Positions 46,312 to 59,628 of a stretch of DNA of 64,000 nucleotides are shown piece after piece. The DNA lies in contig OZ231127.1 in the NCBI GenBank assembly GCA_965153355.1, positions 41,664,001 through 41,728,000 of the forward strand, read 5' to 3'. This DNA comes from Flaccisagitta enflata. Taxonomy: Eukaryota > Chaetognatha > Sagittoidea > Aphragmophora. Each line of letters opens with the position of its first letter. Within the stretch, counting starts at the first letter, position 1. The translations under genes were made by a program, and so were the position numbers. The notes below the pieces were generated by a model. That model did no database searches. It worked only from the letters and a program-made list of their open reading frames with translations, and was not told the origin of the DNA.

Positions 46312-46890
46312 GACTATTCTTTATGGTGACTGAGGCTCTCCACTGTTAATCTCTCTCTTTTTCTCTCAGTGACCATATTTTTTGGTGACTGAGATTGTTT
46401 TATCCTTTCCATTGTTCAAGGTTGGGGCTTAGGCTCTATCCTCTTCCATGTACACCTTTCCTTTACACTTCATTTTCATTTTTCATCATTTGATGCCTTC
46501 TCACTTTCTGCAGTCTTCTTCTTTACCACTTTTATCTCCTCTGTTTGCGAAATTTAGTAATAAAGGTGATGGTAGCTATAAGCCTACCAGAAACTACACT
46601 GGCATTGAACAGTGTATTTCTGACTGGTCCACAGTCCAGTAATTACTATATCATGAATAGATGGAGATATGTCTTCTTTAATTCTTATATTTGACTTCTA
46701 GTTCTACTTTTAGCCTTTTACCTTTTCATGCTTCTTCTATTAACAACATATATAAAAAAAAAAAAAAACCTCTTCCAATTCATTTCCCAATTCAAAACAG
46801 CACCAAGTTTACAAAAGCATGTCCTCAACAATCGATCAATTATACCTCCACTAATAACTACCAACTAATATCAACGGTTCAATGAGAGTT
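45670..46890. other. Gene-free interval, possibly 3' tail of the retroelement fragment
   Basis: Contains GATGCTATTATGTAGCC twice (45703, 45741), a (TTTGATTTAA)n array at 45970-46070, a (CT)n array at 46170-46308 and a duplicated CAGTGAC ... GGTGACTGAG phrase at 46307 and 46366. No gene is apparent. Confidence 0.5.
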
Positions 46891-46892
46891 CG

Positions 46893-47075
46893 ACAGTACA
46901 AGAGGCTCAAATCCCATCTTGATGCACGTATTCTTGCCTCTTGACTCAAGTCTCAGCCATGAGGCCCAAATATCAGCCTAAATGGTTAAGTTCAGTGTAG
47001 CATAGGTCATCAGCATCTTTTACACCTTGGCCTACAATAAGTTGAAGGCAATGGGTACCGCTGACCATATATTGC
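46893..47075. mobile_element. Family B element, degraded
   Basis: Short GAGGCTCAAATCCCATC-like units, then CATAGGTCATCAGC and GGCAATGGGTACCGCTGACC and TTTGTGACTTTTCC. It sits just downstream of RBR gene 3. Confidence 0.6.
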
Positions 47076-47093
47076 CTTTGTGACTTTTCCCAA

Positions 47094-48052
47094 TCACAAA
47101 ATTTCGCCGCCTATTTTCTTTTTGTTTTTCGCACCAATATTTTCTCGGTCAGTCTCTCCCCTTCGTCTTTCGTCCTCAATATGAGCAACATCATTTGGTT
47201 GGTACCACAAGGAACATTTTTTGCACCTAGTACACTTTTGACTAGCTCTATGTTCGTGGTCACAGAAATGTTTGTAACCGTCTTTGACAACTTGATGGCA
47301 GAGGTAGCAGAAGATGGTTAAGCAACGACATGTCATCTTATTACAACCGTCAGCTTTGACTGTCAGCGTGTTGCACTTGGGGCACTTTCGGACAAGTGCG
47401 GACGTCATCGCCTCCTCTGTCTTACGACGGATCTTGGATTCATCGTCACCCTCGACTTCATCGCAGACGTAGCCATATTCGAAATGCTTCTCCCAAGTTA
47501 CATTGCAGTACTGGCAGGAAGACCGCTCGCACTTGATACAGAAGAAGATTTGCATCGCTGGTTCAACGATACAACTAAAACCACAAAATGGGCATTTGTG
47601 CAGTTTATCGTTCTGCGATTCGCTAAACGCTGACACAAGTTCGTCCTTTTGCTGTCGCTCTTCCAAATTCTCGATGATTTTAGGTTCAATGAAGTTTAAT
47701 TTCTTGGTGGCGAAAGTGGCGTCGCAATTTTCTTTTGTGTTGAGACAGGTTAGACTGGATTTTCCGGCGTCAAAGGATATACTCTCGACAAATCTCTTGA
47801 TGCAGTCTCGACAAAAGAGATGACCATTTCCGCAAGCGACACTTGTTTTCAAATGGTATTCGCCGAAGCAACATCCACATTCAAACCTGGACTGGTTGAC
47901 TGGCCTGGCCATACTGTCCAAATTGCTCGTTGCCTGGGTGCTTTTGTCCAAATTGGTTCCACGACAGCGCGATGATTTGATGTTTATCTTCTTGGTAGAC
48001 TGCTGCATGCGATGTGGTGACTTATGAGAGGGACCTCGTTCCGCATCAATCA
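47094..48052 (-). CDS. RBR E3 ubiquitin ligase, RNF216-like, gene 3
   Basis: An open exon ending in GGEIL and a stop. An acceptor (TTTCTTTCTTACCATAAG) precedes 48052, and the longest frame starts there with TG, so an upstream exon probably exists. Otherwise the first ATG is 48006-48008, giving 304 residues. From that Met, RING1 starts at Cys44, the IBR at Cys139 and RING2 at Cys209, with the predicted catalytic Cys222 in ADGCNKMTC. The Gly after the next Cys pair, conserved in the other two genes (CRCGA), is Leu here (CRCLT). No UIM is found in this exon. It shares the ERQQKDEL, HFEYGYVCDEVE and KKIGGE motifs with gene 1, so the two are close paralogues. Confidence 0.88.
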
Positions 48053-48701
48053 CTTATGGTAAGAAAGAAAAATAATATGGTGAGCAGAGCAAATAATCTT
48101 CCCATGCTAGACATGTTGGGTCAAAGTTATGTAAACAAAAGCATACAAAGGAAACTCGGGTTTTTAACTTGAAATTACATTTTTAAAATCTTTAAAGGAT
48201 TTTACGGTCAAGTACTCATAATTGGCTGAGACATATTTTATTGTCGAAACTCCCATTTTTTTTGCCCATATAATTTGTCTATATTAAAAACTCCATATGA
48301 TTATGAAGGTCAATTTCGCGGTAAGTGAATTCCTGTGAGACACACGTGGAATCATATGGAATCTCCATATCAAAAAGGACATAATGACAAGTGGAACAAT
48401 ATCTCTCACTATACTCAAACTGAGAAATATGGTAGAGGGTTATGTGAGGCATTGTCAGCTCTCACTGACTAGATACTACGCGCAGGGGTGTCCACGTTTT
48501 AAGACAATCCATCAAGTGTCTTTAAATGCGTAGACACACCTTAATGGAAACTACTAAGAACTACAGCGTTTTCTTCCTGAAACCCAAATTTGAAAAAAAA
48601 AGCTTGTCTTTTGGTTCAAATTGCTCTTTAAGTCAGCAGATGTTTTTTTTTACTAATCAAACCCCCCCCCCCCAAAAAAAAAAAAAAAAAATCGGGCCAT
48701 G
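48053..48701. other. Gene-free interval up to the gap
   Basis: It should hold the upstream intron or promoter of RBR gene 3. It ends in C13 and A18 homopolymers next to the gap. No CAP-Gly or UIM exon was found. Confidence 0.4.
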
Positions 48702-48711
48702 NNNNNNNNNN
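48702..48711. other. Assembly gap (10 Ns)
   Basis: Ten N characters. The first base after the gap is the outer edge of the left arm of the large inverted repeat. Confidence 1.
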
Positions 48712-50173
48712 CAGATATTTTAAACAAAATTGAACTTACTTTGATACACAAGAAGAAGCTCCAGATCTAAAAAGATTCCAAAAGATCCTAAAGAATAAGT
48801 GAATTAAGATCAATTGAAAACTATCAAGAAGATCCCTAACCCTTTCCTCAAAGATCCCTGACCCGTTACCGGTACAGAAGTAATGGGGAGGATTGCGTTG
48901 TGAGCTGTTCTCCCTGCGAAGTAATGTACCTTTATACTTGTCCAAGTAGATTTTTGTAGACTAACTAGTAGAAGAAGAAATTAAGCAGAAGAATGAAAAT
49001 AGCAAGCCGAGAACAAAAAGGAAGGAAAATAACAAAAAAAAAAAAAAAGAAGGAAGAAAAACGAAAGGGAAAAAAAGAGCAGACAATTGTAAGAGAGGAA
49101 AGTAATAAAGAGGGAAAGAAAGAAAGAGGAGAGAAAGGGGAATCAAAAATGCGGAGCTCGTATCTGCAGAGCTATTATGTTTGAGCGTTGTAGCGATTCT
49201 TGATTCGCGAATGAATCAAATCCTCATTCGCAGTTTAACAAAAGAACGTTTCCAATTCCAAATACGTTCGGCAGTTATTCTACTCCTTACTCCTTACTAC
49301 GCACTAATGGCACGTTGGGGCAGATTTGTAGTTGATTGGGTCAATAGTAGGCAATGGATGCAAAGATTTTCATGGGTTCAAATGTTTTTTTTTCAGCCAT
49401 AAAAACATGAGTCGGCTGAAAGCGGCTGCTTCAATGTTGCCGTTTGTTTAAGGATTGTGTTTAGCAGCTACTTAACTACGTTGTTTAAAAAACTACAAAT
49501 CAAAACGCCATCTGATCTACTTCCCCGTCAAATTTTCACATGTTACGTCATTCACTCCACCATCCGCATGCTTTAAAACTTACACTCCTCCTAGCAATGG
49601 ACCTATCAATGAACCAATGTTGCACATCGGGATATACTTATAACAAACTGAGTTAGTCGACGAATAGTTCAAGGAGACTGATATTGATTCCATCTTGATT
49701 CATTTTCAGACGTATATTGATTCCATCTTGATTCATTTTCAGACGGTACCTTTAATTCAAAGATTCACAAATGCTTCATCGTGCCTGAATGGAGTAAAAT
49801 TGTTCAATGCAAGTCAAAATAGAACTCAAGCGAAGAATAAGCGCAAATGCACAAATGCACAATGGCTATGAATGGTCTTTTAATCACATTGTTATCATTA
49901 TCAGTCAGAGTGTCTAACCAACATAATCAGTGGCAAAGCGATATATCCATTCGGCTTTTTCTTAGTCAAGAATAGCGATTTGCATGATGCGAAAAAGGCA
50001 ATAGAATGAATGGTCAAACATCGAGTTTCCGATGAGAAATGACGAACTCGATGCAAATGAAGGAAAGAGGAGCTGAAGGGAAAGAAAAGGAAAGGGAAAG
50101 AAAGTATACTTACAGTAGACATTTATCAATGGTTGTCTTTATAAGAGTGAAAAAAGAGCAACAGACAAGAAAG

Positions 50174-50461
<288 letters not shown>

Positions 50462-50535
50462 ATGGTTTGAGGTGAGGGAGAAAATAGAGTTTGTATCTGC
50501 TGCATTGTGGATTGGCAGAGTACGGGACTGGAAAG

Positions 50536-50729
50536 AGCAAAGCCGGATACATGGCACAACAGTCGCAGCCGTTTGGGCAGGGGCAGTAATGCAAACACGT
50601 CTCGTAATTAAAAAATGTTACGGACGGAAGGATGGATGGAGGGACAGATGGAGGGACGAATGGCCAGATGGAGGGATGGACCGATGGATCGACAGCAATT
50701 TGTAGAATCGCGTCTCCGCGACCAAAAAG
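50536..50729 (+). mobile_element. Family A repeat in left arm
   Basis: AGCAAAGCCGGATACATGGC to GAATCGCGTCTCCGCGAC, with a GGAC/GATG core. Mirrored at 59104-59297. Confidence 0.85.
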
Positions 50730-51626
50730 AGGAGGGGATGGACTGAAATGAGGAGGCACGGTTGATTGGATGAAAGTTAAGGCGGAGATGGGAGGTAGGA
50801 GATAGTGTGGAGGTGAGAGATGAGAGATGAGAAAAGAGTTTGTCGTGGCTGCCTTGTGGAATGGATGAGTACAGGTAAGGGGCTGGATTGAAAAAGAGAG
50901 GGGGAGGATTAGATCAAACCAGGCCAGAGGAATAGAGTTCGAGGTCAAACAAGGTCAAAGGTGGGAAGCGGAAAAGGTCGTAGGCTCGAGGGTCTCCATT
51001 GTGGTTCACAGAAAACAGGTTGCCCAAGGTCATCGTGCAGTCGGTGGAATCCGTGGCTCTGAATTGTATGATAGTCAAGAAAAACAGAAGCAGAGTATGG
51101 AGTCGGTTCCATTGCTATAACAATCGGGTTTTAGCTTGTTGTTATCGATTTTCTTCTCATTTGATCCTTGACAAATTTCTTTAGACTAATTGAAAACTGC
51201 AAATGGAGGGAGGGAACTGATGTATAATTTTTGTTGTCTTGCTTTGGTTTTTTTTTTATATCTTAAACGGTTGATCAAAAACCATGTCATTGGCTGCTGC
51301 TTCAAACTCTAAAAGCATTGAAATTTCGTCAAACACATGGTTTTTGTCCATTTATTCCTTGACAAGTCGTGTTTTATTCTGCGGTAAGGGTGATTGGTGA
51401 GGGTTGCTGAGAGGGCTGATCTGCTATTTGGTCGCAAAAGGAGTTTCAAAAACGAGAAATTGAGGTCCTGGGCCCAGGCTGCTGCCCTAACAGAGGACAG
51501 ATCGACTGAGGGAAATAAAAGGTTCTCCCATAAAGATGTGGCTCGATAGTCTCTACTCCATCTTGGTTTGACCCTCTGCCTCTGTCTCTGTGTCTCTGTC
51601 GAAGTTACGGTCTCTGTCTTACCATC

Positions 51627-51630
51627 TCGC

Positions 51631-51698
<68 letters not shown>

Positions 51699-51734
51699 CT
51701 CTCTGCTGCTCTCCTGGCAGTCTTGCCTGGTTCG

Positions 51735-51772
<38 letters not shown>

Positions 51773-51790
51773 TCTCTCTGTCTCTCTCTC
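51627..51790. repeat. (TCTG)n and (CT)n arrays, left arm
   Basis: (TCTG)n at 51634-51698 and (CT)n at 51736-51790. The counterpart at 57929-58197 is much longer and includes (GA)n and (CA)n. Confidence 0.95.
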
Positions 51791-51950
51791 ATGCGTTTTC
51801 ATTTAGAAATGCTACCGAAGGATCAAAGAATATCGGAAACAAGGCGTTAGAATATGTATTTGACTAACTTCATCAGTATGCACTTGACCAGAGGGATGGA
51901 CATTGGACAGTTCTATTGGGTACATGGGTGGTGGTTGCGTCAAGAGAGAA

Positions 51951-52237
<287 letters not shown>

Positions 52238-52720
52238 TCCTGTGACAGTTTCATTATTTACCGTCATACCATCCTTTTATTCATAGACCATATAGATTTG
52301 ATTTGTTTGGACATTTTTAGGGGATGATCATGGAGTATGCCCTACCAAAATCGCAAATCACGTCAAACGAAAAAAATGTTTACGCGCAGTTATAACTGGT
52401 GGCCAGCCATAATGTGGTCACGTCGGGATCGAGTATGGCGTCCACTGACCATTTTTTTCCCCTGACTAACAAGTGTGTGGGTCACAACATAAAAAAGCCT
52501 ACGAAAAACAAATTCAGATATGGCAGAAACTGTAACCCTGCAAGTGTTGTCCTTTTCGCATATATCCTTCTATATATCCGTCGTTTGAAGAGTCCTCGGA
52601 ATGTCCTGCCAAGTTGGCGTTTTGTGTCGTTTCGTTGTTCTTTTTTCTTTGCTCTTTTTTCTTTGCTCTCATTTTGTCGCAGACGTGCTGGTGTTAAATC
52701 AGGCGTGAGATAGAGACAAC

Positions 52721-52721
<1 letters not shown>

Positions 52722-52803
<82 letters not shown>

Positions 52804-52808
52804 AGAGA

Positions 52809-52865
<57 letters not shown>
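52722..52865. repeat. (GA)n array, left arm
   Basis: About 140 bases with GAAAGA variants. The counterpart at 57073-57120 is about 48 bases. Confidence 0.97.
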
Positions 52866-52866
<1 letters not shown>

Positions 52867-53332
52867 AAGAAATGTCCTGGACAAATAGGCGGAGGTCAAA
52901 CAAGCCCACGGCGAAAAAATTGGCAACCCTCCTGCGTTTGGCTAACAAAAGGGCAATCAAACGGGCAAAGAACAAGAAAAAAAAAAAGAGATGCAACTTC
53001 ATGCATGATTTGGTTTCTATATAGACGAGAAAAAAAATTGTCAAAAATTTTGTGAAATTTAAGACTTAAAAAAGGAAAAAGAACTGAGTATAAAAACATG
53101 ATTTATTCATCCATTATGATACGATCATTCTGGTTGGTTCCGTGCATTCGATTCTGAATTTCGTTTCAGCAGTTTTTGTAAGTGTTTAAATATTCATTTT
53201 TCTGTGCATCGATGAGGAAGATTTTGTCGTTTGCGCAAATTTGCTAGCTGTAAATTGAAAACGTCCTTGTCTCTCATTGTCATCGGCATCCATTTTCATA
53301 CCGTTTCCACCGCTTCCGCTTCTGTTTTGTAG

Positions 53333-53588
53333 TTCAAATAGCTATAGTAGCTATCCCACTAATCAAGACGAAAGCCGTCATTCGCTTTCATATCCCCACT
53401 ACCACCACCTCCCGACTGACCGGTTGCCTAACCTCGTTGATGCCACCGAAAACAACGGAAACGAAAATGAATTCGAAAAATATGTGAGAAGAGAACGGAA
53501 AGGAAGGCGAGGAGACGAGAGGAAAAATGAAAGCGAATATGAGACGCAGATGTATCATTCAACATATGAACCAGGACGACGAATCTAA
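53333..53588 (+). CDS. Possible coding exon, hydrophilic Asn/Glu/Arg-rich tail
   Basis: An acceptor-like TCTGTTTTGTAG precedes a frame reading SSNSYSSYPTNQDES, then DRLPNLVDATENNGNENEFE, then YVRRERKGRRGDERKNESEY and a final GRRI before TAA. The frame has no stop for 85 codons and no ATG near its start. It resembles no family that I know. The last five codons lie outside the inverted-repeat arm; the right-arm copy at about 56365-56604 loses them. Coding status is uncertain. Confidence 0.4.
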
Positions 53589-54259
53589 CCAATGACCTTA
53601 AAAGAGAGGGAAAACGGTGGATAAAGTATTTGGTAAGAGAGGAAGTGTTGCCTGATGGCAGTATTACTATGATTCAGGCCTGTATATAGTCCTACATTCC
53701 TCCCCCCTGGTGGAGGGGGGGGGGAATCAACCAAAGGGTTAGGAGATGGGGAAGGAAACTGATTAGTGTAACACTATTTGAAAACTGATTAGTGTAACAC
53801 TATTTGAACCTTAAAACACTGTTTTATTGCTATTTGGGGAAGGAAATCATAGATTTTGTAACGCGACGCAACGCCTCGCGGGGAAGAAAATCAAAGGCGG
53901 GGGGGGGGGGGGGGGGGGAAATTAATCAAAGGTCAAGGAACTACTGTATATACACCCCTGCTATAATTTGTAAGTTATCATTTACTTACTGCCTCTAAAA
54001 AAATCTCGAAGTATGGAAAAAGAGCAGATGCAGTTTGGTATGAGTTAAAAAGCAAGGTAGACAAACTAAACCCATTATTAACATAGCATAGCATATTGAA
54101 TTAAAGTGTCGCGGGGTCACAAGATCATTGCGGACGGGTGCGCAGGGGTGTTCTAGCCCCATCCACACCTCCACCCACCCCACACCTGAAAACAAGGAAT
54201 ATCCGACTTTCAGGGCGAGCGGTCGTGATGAAAAACAGTAGTTCTAGGTTTTGGCAAGA

Positions 54260-54347
<88 letters not shown>

Positions 54348-54575
54348 GAGCGAGAGAGAGAGAAACAAGGTCATTAGACCTAAGTCGCGTGCATCGGTAC
54401 TTTCAGAAAAGTTGGACAGCAAGAAAGACAAACAGACAGATGCTAAGGCAGACAGATGCAGTGACAAACAGACAGAGAGAAAAAAAAGATATTATAGTTG
54501 GAAACACCTTCAAAACATAGACCTGACAAACAGACCAACTGACTGATGTACAGACTTGCTGTCTGTTTGCCTGTC

Positions 54576-54606
<31 letters not shown>

Positions 54607-54771
54607 TATCCCCCCCTATCGTCCCCCTTTATCTCTGACCACCTGGCAGTTGTGCAACCCTGATTAACAAACATTTTGGTCTCCTTGAAATTAACTGGTC
54701 GGGGAATATGGTTAGTTTATTTAGAAGATTTCGCTTTGTCAAAAATCAGGTCAGTGGGGAGTAAAGATATG

Positions 54772-54823
<52 letters not shown>

Positions 54824-55183
54824 GGATTTATCTATGATGTCATTTTTCTTGCATACTACGGCTCAGTCTAGCTCAATCTGGTTTTGTCTGGCTCGTATAT
54901 CGCAAAAAATCGCAAGAATGAAAAAAGTGGTCACTACATGGTAAGGTTATCACCTAAGAAAGTTCAGGTCAATCTTCTTTAACCATCTGAACAATGCAAG
55001 AATGGTGAGTTATCACCATGTGTGTGTGTCGGCAATATCAAACGCATCTTTTCTACAACTGACTGAAAGCAAAATATGGTCAATTATGTGATGAAGAAGA
55101 ACATTGCAAAATACCAGTTCGGAAGGGGTAAAACTTTTCTGTTTCGATGTCTGTCTGTCTGTCTGTCTTTCTGTCTGTTTTAC

Positions 55184-55222
<39 letters not shown>

Positions 55223-55236
55223 TGGCTCTGTCTGTT

Positions 55237-55274
<38 letters not shown>

Positions 55275-55469
55275 AAACATCTTTTTTTCAAAAATAACGG
55301 GTTCTTAGTAAATCAAAGTAACAGTCAATTTCTTTCCCCACCTACAACCTCACTTCTTCTTTATCTGAATATTGTTGTTATGGTGAGTTTTCTGAAGGCG
55401 AGTGACGGCATAATCAAAAGGAATTCCATCCTCATTGAACATGACTGGTGGTTCTCGTCTGTCTGTCTT

Positions 55470-55507
<38 letters not shown>

Positions 55508-56364
55508 GCTTCTCTCATTCCCCCCCCCCCATCGCCCCCCACTCTCGGAATTGACCCGACAGGTGTGCAGCTCTCTTCCAAAATATCTTTTTCTATCCTG
55601 AAATCGACTGGTAGGAAAATATGGTCATTTGGTTATTGAGAATGTCTTGGTCAAATATCAGGGCGGTGGGGGGCTCTCTCTCTCTCTTTCTCACTCATTA
55701 CCCCCACCCCTCCGCCCCCCTCTCTTTGATCAGGATTCGATGTGCCAGGTGTGAAAAGCAGTGGTCAATTTTTTTCGCATATTTTTTGCTCTTTGGCATG
55801 AACCTGCTGGAACTGGCTGTAACTGGCTCAAACTGACTCTCTGTGCCTCCATTGGAAGAGCACTCTGATTTTCGTTCATTCACTAAAATGCCAACATGCT
55901 AATCACATCTCTCCAACATTCCAATGCAATTCTCCAAATATCAGAAGAAAAAAATCATCTCCAATATTCCAATAAATCTTCAATATTCTATGATAACTCT
56001 CTATGAACGAAAATCTCCTCTTTAACTGTACACCCCATCAATCTTTACGAAAATGTAAAAATCAACTTCAACAGTATTGATAAAATTTCTCCCTTTTATT
56101 GCTTTCTCACTTTCAATGAGATCAAGCTTTAAAATGGGAGGAAAAACAGAAAAAGACGATCGTCATCTTTTATTCCCCAGCATGGATGTGCGACTTAAAG
56201 ACCCCTTCTACCTTGGATGTGAACAAGAAAAACTTAAAGATAAAGTCCGCGAACTTGAAAAGTCCCAAGCCCAATCTGACAAGTCTCAAACTTTATTAAT
56301 CCAAAAAAATGCTGAACTGTCTGAGAAGCTCGAGTCAGCTTTACAACTAAGAGAAAAAGAACAA
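53573..56364. other. Spacer of the large inverted repeat
   Basis: 2.8 kb present once. It holds a G18 run near 53899-53918, (GA)n at 54262-54362, a family A variant, (CT)n and (TCTG)n arrays near 54565-54820, 55150-55275 and 55460-55506, repeated phrases around CCCCCCATCGCCCCCC, and a small coiled-coil frame at its right end. Confidence 0.8.
54362..54545 (+). mobile_element. Family A repeat, third variant, 3'-truncated
   Basis: AACAAGGTCATTAGACCTAA and GTCGCGTGCATCGGTACTTT match the copy at 44139. The core is CAGA/GACA units and the palindromic end is absent. Confidence 0.65.
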
Positions 56365-56382
56365 GGTTCATATGTTGAATGA
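56134..56382 (+). CDS. Small coiled-coil open frame
   Basis: From ATG 56134 the frame codes about 82 residues: MGGKTEKDDRHLLFPSMD, then a heptad-like Lys/Glu/Leu stretch (EQEKLKDKVRELEKS ... NAELSEKLESALQLREKEQ) typical of a coiled coil. The composition is protein-like and not from a simple repeat. The last six codons read into the right inverted-repeat arm, so the natural C-terminus may have been cut by the rearrangement. No family is recognised. Confidence 0.45.
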   Translation: MGGKTEKDDRHLLFPSMDVRLKDPFYLGCEQEKLKDKVRELEKSQAQSDKSQTLLIQKNAELSEKLESALQLREKEQGSYVE

Positions 56383-57070
56383 TACATCTGCGTCTCATAT
56401 TCGCTTTCATTTTTCCTCTCGTCTCCTCGCCTTCCTTTCCGTTCTCTTCTCACATATTTTTCGAATTCATTTTCGTTTCCGTTGTTTTCGGTGGCATCAA
56501 CGAGGTTAGGCAACCGGTCAGTCGGGAGGTGGTGGTAGTGGGGATATGAAAGCGAATGACGGCTTTCGTCTTGATTAGTGGGATAGCTACTATAGCTATT
56601 TGAACTACAAAACAGAAGCGGAAGCGGTGGAAACGGTATGAAAATGGATGCCGATGACAATGAGAGACAAGGACGTTTTCAATTTACAGCTAGCAAATTT
56701 GCGCAAACGACAAAATCTTCCTCATCGATGCACAGAAAAATGAATATTTAAACACTTACAAAAACTGCTGAAACGAAATTCAGAATCGAATGCACGGAAC
56801 CAACCAGAATGATCGTATCATAATGGATGAATAAATCATGTTTTTATACTCAGTTCTTTTTCCTTTTTTAAGTCTTAAATTTCACAAAATTTTTGACAAT
56901 TTTTTTTCTCGTCTATATAGAAACCAAATCATGCATGAAGTTGCATCTCTTTTTTTTTTTCTTGTTCTTTGCCCGTTTGATTGCCCTTTTGTTAGCCAAA
57001 CGCAGGAGGGTTGCCAATTTTTTCGCCGTGGGCTTGTTTGACCTCCGCCTATTTGTCCAGGACATTTCTT

Positions 57071-57124
<54 letters not shown>

Positions 57125-57607
57125 GTTGTCTCTATCTCACGCCTGATTTAACACCAGCACGTCTGCGACAAAATGAGAGCAAAGAAAAAAGAGCAAAGAA
57201 AAAAGAACAACGAAACGACACAAAACGCCAACTTGGCAGGACATTCCGAGGACTCTTCAAACGACGGATATATAGAAGGATATATGCGAAAAGGACAACA
57301 CTTGCAGGGTTACAGTTTCTGCCATATCTGAATTTGTTTTTCGTAGGCTTTTTTATGTTGTGACCCACACACTTGTTAGTCAGGGGAAAAAAATGGTCAG
57401 TGGACGCCATACTCGATCCCGACGTGACCACATTATGGCTGGCCACCAGTTATAACTGCGCGTAAACATTTTTTTCGTTTGACGTGATTTGCGATTTTGG
57501 TAGGGCATACTCCATGATCATCCCCTAAAAATGTCCAAACAAATCAAATCTATATGGTCTATGAATAAAAGGATGGTATGACGGTAAATAATGAAACTGT
57601 CACAGGA

Positions 57608-57610
<3 letters not shown>

Positions 57611-57684
<74 letters not shown>

Positions 57685-57688
57685 TGTC

Positions 57689-57765
<77 letters not shown>
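57611..57765. repeat. (GT)n(CT)n array, right arm
   Basis: Counterpart of 51951-52234, shorter. Confidence 0.97.
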
Positions 57766-57766
<1 letters not shown>

Positions 57767-57924
57767 TTCTCTCTTGACGCAACCACCACCCATGTACCCA
57801 ATAGAACTGTCCAATGTCCATCCCTCTGGTCAAGTGCATACTGATGAAGTTAGTCAAATACATATTCTAACGCCTTGTTTCCGATATTCTTTGATCCTTC
57901 GGTAGCATTTCTAAATGAAAACGC

Positions 57925-58197
<273 letters not shown>

Positions 58198-59103
58198 CGA
58201 GATGGTAAGACAGAGACCGTAACTTCGACAGAGACACAGAGACAGAGGCAGAGGGTCAAACCAAGATGGAGTAGAGACTATCGAGCCACATCTTTATGGG
58301 AGAACCTTTTATTTCCCTCAGTCGATCTGTCCTCTGTTAGGGCAGCAGCCTGGGCCCAGGACCTCAATTTCTCGTTTTTGAAACTCCTTTTGCGACCAAA
58401 TAGCAGATCAGCCCTCTCAGCAACCCTCACCAATCACCCTTACCGCAGAATAAAACACGACTTGTCAAGGAATAAATGGACAAAAACCATGTGTTTGACG
58501 AAATTTCAATGCTTTTAGAATTTGAAGCAGCAGCCAATGACATGGTTTTTGATCAACCGTTTAAGATATAAAAAAAAAAACCAAAGCAAGACAACAAAAA
58601 TTATACATCAGTTCCCTCCCTCCATTTGCAGTTTTCAATTAGTCTAAAGAAATTTGTCAAGGATCAAATGAGAAGAAAATCGATAACAACAAGCTAAAAC
58701 CCGATTGTTATAGCAATGGAACCGACTCCATACTCTGCTTCTGTTTTTCTTGACTATCATACAATTCAGAGCCACGGATTCCACAGCCACGGATTCCACT
58801 GACTGCACGATGACCTTGGGCAACCTGTTTTCTGTGAACCACAATGGAGACCCTCGAGCCTACGACCTTTTCCGCTTCCCACCTTTGACCTTGTTTGACC
58901 TCGAACTCTATTCCTCTGGCCTGGTTTGATCTAATCCTCCCCCTCTCTTTTTCTATCCAGCCCCTGTACTCATCCATTCCACAAGGCAGCCACGACAAAC
59001 TCTTTTCTCATCTCTCACCTCCACACTATCTCCTACCTCCCATCTCCGCCTTAACTTTCATCCAATCAACCGTGCCTCCTCATTTCAGTCCATCCCCTCC
59101 TCT

Positions 59104-59297
59104 ATTTAGTCGCGGAGACGCGATTCTACAACTTGCTGTCGATCCATCGGTCCATCCCTCCATCTGGCCATTCGTCCCTCCATCTGTCCCTCCATCCATC
59201 CTTCCGTCCGTAACATTTTTTAATTACGAGACGTGTTTGCATTACTGCCCCTGCCCAAACGGCTGCGACTGTTGTGCCATGTATCCGGCTTTGCTCT
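59104..59297 (-). mobile_element. Family A repeat in right arm
   Basis: TTTAGTCGCGGAGACGCGAT to GTATCCGGCTTTGCTC, the inverted counterpart of 50536-50729. It was present before the arms were duplicated. Confidence 0.85.
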
Positions 59298-59380
59298 TTC
59301 CAGTCCCGTACTCTGCCAATCCACAATGCAGCAGATACAAACTCTATTTTCTGGACGTGCCTTGACTTAACCTAAACTAA

Positions 59381-59628
<248 letters not shown>

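Noticed and set aside
42617-48052. NZF gene and RBR gene 3 as one HOIP-like gene
   Set aside because: The RBR exon lies upstream on the minus strand and ends in a stop, and the NZF exon has its own acceptor and start; HOIP has the opposite order.
49181-49402. Small open frame repeated in both inverted-repeat arms (also 52399-52713 and 50999-51184)
   Set aside because: Being present twice only reflects the duplication. There is no family resemblance, splice support or repeat-free length to call a gene.
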